Source: an uncultured Eubacteriales bacterium (GTDB lineage Bacteria; Bacillota; Clostridia; Oscillospirales; CAG-272). From it: 11,993 nt of DNA. The notes below the pieces were generated by a model that ran no database searches, had not been told where the DNA came from, and saw only the letters and a program-made list of their open reading frames with translations. Shown here piece by piece: positions 1 through 8,038 of the stretch. Location of the stretch: assembly GCA_934474225.1 (NCBI GenBank), contig CAKSLU010000039.1, positions 1-11,993 of the forward strand, in the 5' to 3' direction. Both the position numbers and the translations under genes were made by a program. The stretch's first letter is position 1, and the number at the start of each line of letters is the position of its first letter.

Positions 1-273
1 CTGGCGCACGCCTGCTCGATGGGCGAGAGCCATTTTTCCCGCGCGTTCAAGCAGGTGTACGGCACCTCGCCGATTCGGTATCTCATCCGTGTGCGCATCG
101 AGGCGGCAAAGGTGCTGCTGGCCGACACGGATCTGCCCCTTGAGGAGATTGCCAAGCGCTGCGGCTTCGGCACGACGAAGTATTTCGGCGATATGCTGAA
201 AAGGCACGAGCATGTTTCCCCGCGCGAGCTGCGCGCCATGTACCGCAGCATGACGCAGGTGAGCTTCTTTTGA
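1..273 (+). CDS. AraC-family transcriptional regulator, C-terminal part (5' truncated by window edge)
   Basis: The open frame runs from base 1 (first codon CTG) to TGA at 271-273 with no upstream stop, so the true start lies outside the window. The 90 visible residues form most of the double helix-turn-helix DNA-binding domain of AraC/XylS regulators. The first HTH contains SHFSRAFKQVYGTSPIRYL, followed by the linker helix with RIEAAKVLL. The second HTH has LPLEEIAKRCGF and then YFGDMLKRHEHVSPRELR, which corresponds to the family's usual 'F.r.FKk..G.sP..yR' signature. The sensor domain is not visible, so neither ligand nor regulon can be inferred. A repeat element begins 28 bp after the stop. 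The start codon at base 19 is only an internal Met. Confidence 0.9.
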   Translation: MAHACSMGESHFSRAFKQVYGTSPIRYLIRVRIEAAKVLLADTDLPLEEIAKRCGFGTTKYFGDMLKRHEHVSPRELRAMYRSMTQVSFF

Positions 274-301
274 GGGGGGAGCACTTACCCGCTCTATCTT
301 C

Positions 302-497
302 GCCTCCCTTGTGTAAAGGGAGGTGGCGCGAAGCGCCGGAGGGATTGTTACAGAGTGAAGGAACAACCCCTCAGTCACCTCACGGTTGAGGATGTTTTTC
401 GGTTTCGCTCGCGAAATCGTCGGTGTTCAGCCGACGAAGAAAAACTCCGCGAGACGCTTCGCGTCTCGGACAGCTCACCCCTTGCACAGGGGAGCCT
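302..497 (+). repeat. TIR element copy 1, with inserted cassette C
   Basis: This is a MITE-like interspersed element with no coding capacity. The left end (302-324) is a hairpin CTCCCTTGTGTAAAGGGAG, and the right end (472-497) is its inverted counterpart CTCACCCCTTGCACAGGGGAG. Inside the left end is a small hairpin GGCGC-GAA-GCGCC (325-337), then a core inverted repeat GAGGGATTGTT ... AACAACCCCTC, then another small hairpin CCTCA-CGGT-TGAGG (378-391). Cassette C (391-469) follows. It contains a closing stem GTTTTTC/GAAAAAC (394-400/439-445) around two hairpins (401-418 and 419-435), and a third hairpin CGAGACGC-TTC-GCGTCTCG (450-468). Related copies occur at 4836, 7694, 10213 and 11912. No target-site duplication is visible. 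Confidence 0.85.
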
Positions 498-592
498 AAG
501 ATGCCCCCAAACCCCTATCAAACGAATATGTCTTTTCCCCTCTTTTTCGACGGTTTTCCGTATTTTTTCTGTAAAAAATGCGGCGTTATCTC

Positions 593-621
593 TTTACAAC
601 CGCGCGCTTGAATGCTATAAT
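593..621 (+). promoter_or_regulatory. Sigma-A promoter of nifJ with possible UP element
   Basis: The -35 box TTTACA (593-598) and the -10 box TATAAT (616-621) are separated by 17 bp, and TG at -15/-14 makes an extended -10 (TGCTATAAT). Transcription should start near 628, leaving a leader of about 50 nt before the nifJ ATG. Upstream, an A/T inverted repeat ATTTTTT-CTGT-AAAAAAT (562-579) places an A6 tract at about -55 to -50, where an UP element would contact the RNA polymerase alpha subunit. This is a strong promoter, as expected for a major fermentation enzyme. Confidence 0.75.
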
Positions 622-629
622 AATCGAAG

Positions 630-653
630 ATATTGATATTTTGAATACAATAT
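630..653 (+). promoter_or_regulatory. Operator-like dyad in nifJ leader, Rex-like spacing
   Basis: A 24-bp interrupted palindrome ATATTG-N12-CAATAT begins two or three bases after the predicted transcription start. Its inner 18 bp, TTGATATTTTGAATACAA (633-650), has the TTG-N12-CAA outline and length of binding sites of the NADH-sensing repressor Rex (consensus close to TTGTTAANNNNTTAACAA). The inner half-site bases match poorly, especially on the left. In RNA the same bases could form a stem (630-635 with 648-653, 637-640 with 644-647) followed by T7 at 655-661, but an all-A/U stem makes a weak terminator. A repressor site is the better reading; Rex itself is a guess from spacing and from the redox role of the gene. 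Confidence 0.4.
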
Positions 654-677
654 ATTTTTTTCGGAGGTATATTCCAA

Positions 678-4337
<3,660 letters not shown>

Positions 4338-4351
4338 TTGAATTGAATCGG

Positions 4352-4385
4352 AAAAATTCCGCAGGGAAACCTGCGGAATTTTTTT
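4352..4385 (+). terminator. Intrinsic terminator of nifJ
   Basis: Begins 15 bp after the nifJ stop. A stem of about 11 bp, AATTCCGCAGG/CCTGCGGAATT (4355-4365 with 4370-4380), is capped by a GAAA tetraloop (4366-4369) and followed by an unbroken T run (4379-4385). The preceding A tract can extend the stem by three pairs and may allow termination in the other direction too. Confidence 0.95.
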
Positions 4386-4428
4386 GTGCTGCGGTGGGGG
4401 GAATCCGCGCGGCATTTCGGCGGCGGGC

Positions 4429-4456
4429 TTGACTTTTTTCGGATTCCTGCTATAAT
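4429..4456 (+). promoter_or_regulatory. Strong sigma-A promoter with no gene directly downstream
   Basis: The -35 box TTGACT (4429-4434) and the perfect -10 box TATAAT (4451-4456) are 16 bp apart, with an extended -10 TG (TGCTATAAT). The predicted start is near 4463. It lies 44 bp after the nifJ terminator. No ORF with a credible ribosome binding site follows until the MBL gene at 5097, so the promoter either drives a small RNA or gives the downstream operon a leader of over 600 nt that crosses the repeat block. Confidence 0.7.
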
Positions 4457-4462
4457 AAGGGT

Positions 4463-4558
4463 TGCAGGGAAGCAGGAAAAGCCGCAGGTATGCGGCTTTT
4501 CAAAGGCGCGAGAGTTAGCATAGTCTAACCGCGAGGGTAAAGGCAGAATGTACCCCTC
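4463..4558 (+). ncRNA. Candidate small structured RNA (three consecutive stem-loops)
   Basis: Directly after the promoter are three stem-loops. H1 (4477-4500) is AAAAGCCGCA-GGTA-TGCGGCTTTT, 10 bp perfect. H2 (4507-4533) has CGCG/CGCG and GTTAG/CTAAC stems with an AGA bulge and a CATAGT loop. H3 (4533-4558) pairs GAGGGTA with TACCCCTC with one bulge. H1 looks like a terminator but has only four T residues. A 12-codon frame from ATG 4490 to TAA 4528 (MRLFKGARVSIV) crosses H1 and H2 but has no well-placed Shine-Dalgarno sequence. I do not recognise a known riboswitch, SRP, 6S or T-box signature. H3 overlaps the first bases of a D repeat. This could also be a mobile or repeat-derived sequence rather than an RNA gene. 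Confidence 0.35.
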
Positions 4559-4587
4559 CATCCGTAGGGGCGACCACCCATCGCCCG
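4553..4587 (+). repeat. Module D, diverged copy
   Basis: Starts CCCCTCCATCCGTAGGGG, identical to the copy at 4964, and continues with a GGGCGA ... TCGCCC hairpin. The stem is shorter (6 bp) than the 8-bp stem of the other four D hairpins, because the CC/GG pairs have been lost. It is the first member of the repeat block that fills the gene-free interval up to 5096. Confidence 0.7.
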
Positions 4588-4596
4588 CCGCGTCCA

Positions 4597-4736
4597 AGCC
4601 TTCCCCGGCGGGGAAGGTGCCGCCGAACGGCGGCGGATGAGGGCATGCAGGCAGCCGGCACAGCATAGTGCGATGCCTTGCTTGCATCAATCCCTCATCA
4701 GTCGCCTACGGCGCCAGCTTCCCCCAAGGGAAGCCT
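4597..4736 (+). repeat. 140-bp MITE-like element, second subtype (long terminal inverted repeats)
   Basis: The two ends are imperfect inverted repeats of about 55 bp. Left: end hairpin CTTCCCCGGCGGGGAAG, small hairpin CCGCCG-AA-CGGCGG (4620-4633), then GATGAGGGCATGCAGG. Right, as the inverse: CTTGCATCAATCCCTCATC, small hairpin CGCC-TAC-GGCG (4703-4713), end hairpin CTTCCCCCAAGGGAAG. The layout (end hairpin, variable hairpin, GAGGG core) matches the element at 302 and 4836, but the sequence differs enough to be a separate subfamily. No ORF and no target-site duplication are visible. Confidence 0.75.
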
Positions 4737-4741
4737 AAAAG

Positions 4742-4830
4742 ACGCACAAACCGTAGGGCGGGGGCTTGCTCCCGCCGGCACAAAGCACAAACGGGTCGTC
4801 GAGGCGCCGACCCCTACCGGGTTGGTGCGT
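4742..4830 (+). repeat. Modules F and E (hairpin repeats) between inverted ACGCACAAACC ends
   Basis: The segment opens with ACGCACAAACC (4742-4752) and closes with the near inverse GGTTGGTGCGT (4820-4830). Module F is the hairpin GGCGGG-GGCTTGCT-CCCGCC in the middle. Module E (4791-4830) contains the stem GGGTCG/CGACCC and reads CGGGTCGTCGAGGCGCCGAC followed by CCCTACCGGGT. Module E recurs at 7649-7687 and, inverted, at 10295-10335. Confidence 0.7.
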
Positions 4831-4835
4831 GATTC

Positions 4836-4949
4836 GGCTCCCCTGTGTAAGGGGAGCTGGCGGCGGTAGCCGCCTGAGGGGTTGTTTTTGCTCTGTAACA
4901 ATCCCTCCGTCATGCTCCGCATGACACCTCCCTTTACACAAGGGAGGCT
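4836..4949 (-). repeat. TIR element, plain copy without cassette C (inverted relative to copy 1)
   Basis: A 114-bp element. Its left end is the hairpin CTCCCCTGTGTAAGGGGAG and its right end the inverted hairpin CTCCCTTTACACAAGGGAG. The small hairpins here are GGCGGC-GGTA-GCCGCC (4859-4874) and GTCATGC-TCC-GCATGAC (4909-4925), both perfect and different in sequence from those of copy 1. The core inverted repeat is GAGGGGTTGTT ... AACAATCCCTC. It shows what an element looks like without the cassette and lies six bases after module E. Confidence 0.85.
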
Positions 4950-4963
4950 TGGTGCAGGCTGTT

Positions 4964-5040
4964 CCCCTCCATCCGTAGGGGCGACCATTGGTCGCCCGCT
5001 GCGCACAGAGCAAAACGGGCGACCGATGGTCGCCCCTACA
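4964..5040. repeat. Inverted pair of D modules
   Basis: Two head-to-head D copies. The first hairpin is GGGCGACC-ATT-GGTCGCCC (4979-4997) and the second GGGCGACC-GAT-GGTCGCCC (5017-5035), with GTAGGGG at the left outer edge and CCCCTAC at the right. The whole unit can also fold as one long hairpin. After it, 5041-5096 holds only a short leader for the next gene; I see no clear promoter there. Confidence 0.75.
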
Positions 5041-5096
5041 GAGGTACCCTGCGTTCCCCCCACACCCTGTATTCTTTCTCGAAAAGAGGTATTGAT

Positions 5097-5960
5097 ATGT
5101 CCAAGGAAGCAACGGCGTTTCAAAAGAAAGCCATGAGCAGAATGTATCGCGGCAAGGAGATTTTCAAGCCCCTGAACACCGGCTGGATTGACGAACATGT
5201 CGCCTGCGTGCGGGAATGGGTGGCAAACATCTTCTTCTACCGCAAGGGCGACGCCATCATCATGCTCGACGCCGGGTACAACTATGACCGCCTGGCGGAG
5301 AAAATGGGCTGGCTCGGCATCGACCCCGCGTCCATCCGCCATATCCTCATCACGCACCAGGACACCGACCATGTCGGCGCGGTGGAGGCGGACAGCCCCG
5401 GCCTGTTCCGCGACGCGACGCTGTATGTCGGCGAGGTCGAGAACCGCTACCTCACCGGCGAGGTGCGCCGCAAGGTCGTCTACCACCTCTACAAGCTGCC
5501 GCAGGTGATCATCCACAACAAAAAAGTCCTGCTGCGGGACGGCGAGGTCCTTGACATCGACGGCATCCGCATCGAGTGCTTCCTCGTACCCGGTCACACC
5601 TGGGGGCACATGGTCTACCTCATCGACGACTATTATCTGTTCACCGGCGACACCATCTGGTTTGGCGCGGACGGCGGCTACAGCTTCATCTCCGGGCTCG
5701 CAGAGGACAACCGCCTGGCGGTCGCGTCGCTTGCCGCGTTGGAAGAAAAACTGCGTGCGCGCGGGCTGCGCCCCATGTTCCTCACCGGGCACACCGGCTG
5801 GACGGACAACTTTGCCTTTGCCTTCGCGCACAAAACCGAGCTTTGCTCGCCCTTCAAAAAGCGGGTGCACGACCCGTCCGCGCCCTACGACGCCTACGAG
5901 GAGGACGACGACACCGAGGAAAGTGCCAAGCGCGGTTACCTTGCGGGTGTGGGACGATGA
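5097..5960 (+). CDS. MBL-fold metallo-hydrolase
   Basis: A 287-aa metallo-beta-lactamase-fold protein; the substrate is unknown. Metal-site motifs are in order: THQDTDHVG with H87, D89, D91 and H92; PGHTWGH with H167; FTGDT with D185; and LTGHTGW with H232. D58 in MLDAGYN is the usual end of an early beta strand. The classical HxHxDH motif is here HxDxDH, with Asp replacing the second His, a variant known in several MBL subgroups. Hydrolase or lactonase/thioesterase-like chemistry is likely, but the family has many functions. No signal peptide is visible, so it is probably cytoplasmic. The ATG is preceded by AGAGGT (5085-5090) 6 nt upstream. The C-terminus is acidic (EEDDDTEE). It is the first gene of a probable operon, overlapping the next gene by 4 bp (ATGA). 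Confidence 0.9.
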   Translation: MSKEATAFQKKAMSRMYRGKEIFKPLNTGWIDEHVACVREWVANIFFYRKGDAIIMLDAGYNYDRLAEKMGWLGIDPASIRHILITHQDTDHVGAVEADSPGLFRDATLYVGEVENRYLTGEVRRKVVYHLYKLPQVIIHNKKVLLRDGEVLDIDGIRIECFLVPGHTWGHMVYLIDDYYLFTGDTIWFGADGGYSFISGLAEDNRLAVASLAALEEKLRARGLRPMFLTGHTGWTDNFAFAFAHKTELCSPFKKRVHDPSAPYDAYEEDDDTEESAKRGYLAGVGR

Positions 5961-6661
5961 AAGATAAGGATTTGCAATTCGACCGCAGCTGCCATGTGCT
6001 GTATTCGGGGCCGTGCAAGCGGCAGATACAGGCAAAAATCGCGCTGCACTATCCCGAAAATGCGCGGGACGCCGTGTGGGAGCGGGTGCAGCGGCAGTAT
6101 GTGGACTTCCTCGCCGACTGCCGCACCGACCTTGGCGGCAAAAAGAACTTTCACAACGGGGCGGGCGGCAACTATGACTGCATCGCGCTGATGGCGTATT
6201 ATGTGGTCTGCCGCGCGGTCACAAGCCTCGATGAGATTGAGGAGATGGAGAGCAATCTGTTTTTGCCGTCCTTCCGCATTCTTTCGCGGTTTGCGGACTG
6301 CAACAAGCCGCTGTTCAAGCGGCTGATGTACCGCGCGTTCCGGCGCGCCAAGCGGCAGTGCGACAAATGGGGCGACTATAAAATGCAGCTTGCGCCGTAT
6401 GACAAGGACAAGCCGCTGGCCTATGCGTTCACCGTCTGCCCGGCGGCGTCGTTTGCCGCGGCGCACGGGCTGGAAGAGATTATGCCCGCGCTGTGCAACC
6501 CGGACTACACGGCGATGGAGCTGATCCACGCAAAGCTGGTGCGCACCACCACCTGCGCCTGCGGCGACCGGTGCGATTACACCATCTGCGGGGACAAGGA
6601 CGCCTATTGCAAGGCACATCCCGAGTATCGGGACGCGGCGGGCTTCAGAAGAAATCATTAA
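5957..6661 (+). CDS. L-2-amino-thiazoline-4-carboxylic acid hydrolase-like protein
   Basis: A 234-aa protein that I assign to the ATC hydrolase family (Pfam ATC_hydrolase) from its C-terminal half: AFTVCPAASFAAAHGLEEI, then CNPDY (180-184), then LVRTTTCACGDRCDYTIC with C200, C202, C206 and C211. This fits the family pattern of a 'CP' strand, a conserved CxxD-type segment and an R-T...G..C-[DF] end. The founding enzyme of the family opens the thiazoline ring of ATC on the way to L-cysteine in Pseudomonas; many clostridial members have unknown substrates. The protein is Cys-rich, with 13 Cys. The start ATG at 5957 overlaps the MBL stop (ATGA), indicating translational coupling. The frame is open further upstream, but only through the MBL gene. 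No membrane segments are seen. Confidence 0.75.
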   Translation: MKDKDLQFDRSCHVLYSGPCKRQIQAKIALHYPENARDAVWERVQRQYVDFLADCRTDLGGKKNFHNGAGGNYDCIALMAYYVVCRAVTSLDEIEEMESNLFLPSFRILSRFADCNKPLFKRLMYRAFRRAKRQCDKWGDYKMQLAPYDKDKPLAYAFTVCPAASFAAAHGLEEIMPALCNPDYTAMELIHAKLVRTTTCACGDRCDYTICGDKDAYCKAHPEYRDAAGFRRNH

Positions 6662-6724
6662 TAAGGATGGAAATTCCGCGGCGGCTTTCGGCGGCGACGG
6701 CGCGCTGCGGGTGCGGAGGGCTTT

Positions 6725-7567
6725 ATGAAATACAAAATCGAGAAAAATACCGTGCAGGAGACGCTGATTATCCCGCTCTATGGGCGGAAGGTCTGCACGG
6801 CGCTCTTCCCGCAGCTTTTCCGGGACGAGACGGCGGCGCGGCTCATGGACGCGGTGGACTATGACTTTTCGGCGCTGGAGAAGAAGTCCCGGGGGCTGTT
6901 TCATCGCTTCGGCTTTCTGGAGGTTGCCATGCGGCAGTACGACCTCGCCTGTGAGGTGCGGGACTATCTGCGCGCACATCCGCGCGCGGCAGTGGTCAAC
7001 CTCGGCTGCGGGCTGGACGACACCGGGCGGCGCTGCGACAACGGCAGCTGCAAGATTTACAACCTGGATTTCCCCGATGTGATTCGCGTGCGCGACGCGC
7101 TGCTGCCCGCGGGCGCGCGGGAGAAGAACATCCCCTGCGACCTCAATGACAAGGCGTGGTTTTCGGAAATCGACGCGGCGGACGGCGCGGTTTTCTTTGC
7201 GTCGGGCGTGTTCTATTACTTTTTGCAGACGCAGGTCAAGGCGCTGGTGCAGGGGATGGCGGACGCTTTCCCGGGCGGCGTGCTGGTGTTTGACGCCGCC
7301 AATCGGCAGGCGGTCGGGCTGATTACAAAGACCTGGCTGAAGGACGCCGAAATTCGGGATGTCGGCGCATATTTCGCGGTGTCGGATGCGGCGGGCGAGC
7401 TTTCAAAGTGGGACAGCCGCCTGCGGGTTTCCGCCCGCGGCTATATGCTCGGGTACAATGATTTGAAGGGCGCGTCCGTCAGCGGCATCTACCGCCTGCT
7501 GGCGAAGGCGGGCGACCGCCTGATGAAGATGCAGATTGTCCGCATCGGGTTCGGGAAAGAGGGTTAA
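6725..7567 (+). CDS. Class I SAM-dependent methyltransferase, LCM/TcmP-like O-methyltransferase
   Basis: A 280-aa protein with a Rossmann methyltransferase core. The SAM-binding loop is VVNLGCGLDDTGRR (90-103), with DD just after the glycine-rich turn, as in leucine carboxyl methyltransferases and the TcmP-type polyketide O-methyltransferases. The second-strand acidic residue is D115 in YNLDFPDVI. Further core elements are FASGVFYYFL and GVLVFDAAN. Its substrate is unknown; a carboxyl or hydroxyl group on a small molecule is the likely acceptor class. The ATG has GGAGGG (6715-6720) 4 nt upstream. The gap to the previous gene is 63 bp without a promoter or terminator that I can see, so it is probably the last gene of the same operon. 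Its transcript would run through a repeat to the terminator at 7915. Confidence 0.82.
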   Translation: MKYKIEKNTVQETLIIPLYGRKVCTALFPQLFRDETAARLMDAVDYDFSALEKKSRGLFHRFGFLEVAMRQYDLACEVRDYLRAHPRAAVVNLGCGLDDTGRRCDNGSCKIYNLDFPDVIRVRDALLPAGAREKNIPCDLNDKAWFSEIDAADGAVFFASGVFYYFLQTQVKALVQGMADAFPGGVLVFDAANRQAVGLITKTWLKDAEIRDVGAYFAVSDAAGELSKWDSRLRVSARGYMLGYNDLKGASVSGIYRLLAKAGDRLMKMQIVRIGFGKEG

Positions 7568-7596
7568 TGCGGAGAGGGAGAAATGCGCACATCGTT

Positions 7597-7687
7597 CCCC
7601 TCCAACCGCAGGGGCGACCATCGGTCGCCCGCTTTGCTGCGGCTTTTGCGGGTCGTCGAGGCGCCGACCCCTACCGGGTCTGTGCGT
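7597..7687 (+). repeat. Modules D and E of a composite repeat
   Basis: Module D starts CCCCTCCAACCGCAGGGG and has the hairpin GGGCGACC-ATC-GGTCGCCC (7612-7630). A 17-bp spacer related to that of the inverted copy near 10340 leads to module E (7649-7687), which reads GGGTCGTCGAGGCGCCGACC and ends GTGCGT. This stretch follows the methyltransferase stop by 30 bp and joins the TIR element after six bases. Confidence 0.75.
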
Positions 7688-7693
7688 GCGGTT

Positions 7694-7886
7694 GGCTCCT
7701 CCTGACGGGGGGAGAGCTGTCCGAGACGCGCAGCGTCTCGCGGAGTTTTTCTTCGTCGGCTAAACACCGACGATTTCGCAAGCGAAACCGAAAAACATCC
7801 TGACGAAGCCGCCTGAGGGGTTGTTTCGTGGCTCTGCAACAATCCCTCCGCCGCCGTTCGGCACCTCCCTTTACACAAGGGAGGCT
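7694..7886 (-). repeat. TIR element with cassette C (inverted)
   Basis: Reverse-complement relative to copy 1 at 302, and nearly the same length (193 bp). Cassette C stems are kept: CGAGACGC/GCGTCTCG, the GTCGG/CCGAC hairpin and the GTTTTTC/GAAAAAC closing stem. Loops differ: the first stem has TGC instead of TTC when read in the copy 1 direction, and the GTTTCGC stem has TT instead of TC. The core GAGGGGTTGTT ... AACAATCCCTC and the right-end hairpin CTCCCTTTACACAAGGGAG are as in the plain copy. The left-end hairpin (7697-7715) has decayed. Confidence 0.85.
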
Positions 7887-7914
7887 TTGCCCACGCTCCT
7901 CCCCCCACACATCC

Positions 7915-7962
7915 GAAACGGCTTACCGCATAGCGGCAAGCCGTTTCTTTCTTTAATTTTTG
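7915..7962 (+). terminator. Intrinsic terminator after the methyltransferase operon and repeat
   Basis: A two-part stem: GAAACGGCTT/AAGCCGTTTC (7915-7924 with 7938-7947) and CCGC/GCGG (7926-7929 with 7933-7936) around an ATA loop, followed by a T-rich tail TTTCTTTAATTTTT with a few interruptions (7949-7962 region). It lies 348 bp past the methyltransferase stop, with the whole D-E-TIR repeat in between, and is the only good terminator for that operon in view. Confidence 0.85.
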
Positions 7963-7971
7963 CAAAGGCGG

Positions 7972-8000
7972 TTGTAAATCGCAAAAAGTTGTAGTAGAAT
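7972..8000 (+). promoter_or_regulatory. Sigma-A promoter of the sulfatase gene
   Basis: The -35 box TTGTAA (7972-7977) and the -10 box TAGAAT (7995-8000) are 17 bp apart. It lies just after the upstream terminator and gives a leader of about 30 nt to the ATG at 8039. Confidence 0.65.
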
Positions 8001-8038
8001 ATATCCGTTACAGAATTGTAGGTTTCGGAGGTGAAACC

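Noticed and set aside
302..497. Repeat arrays considered as a CRISPR array
   Set aside because: There are no regularly spaced direct repeats with unique spacers. The units are palindromic modules in mixed orientation, and no cas genes are nearby.
550..568. ACGG-TTTT-CCGT followed by T6, a possible terminator for the AraC gene
   Set aside because: The stem has only four pairs. The T run is more convincingly part of the A/T inverted repeat upstream of the nifJ promoter.
4548..4640. Short frame starting MYPSIRRGD over the repeats after the candidate RNA
   Set aside because: It consists almost entirely of repeat sequence (module D and the second element). The weak upstream GAGGG is part of hairpin H3.
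5576..5956. N-terminal extension of the ATC-hydrolase-like ORF back to 5576
   Set aside because: The extension lies inside the MBL gene in another frame and is Arg/His-rich. The ATG at 5957 with ATGA coupling is the natural start.
4698..6035. A 445-aa minus-strand open frame across the repeats and the MBL gene
   Set aside because: It is a shadow of the MBL gene extended through repeats; no start signal and no family resemblance.
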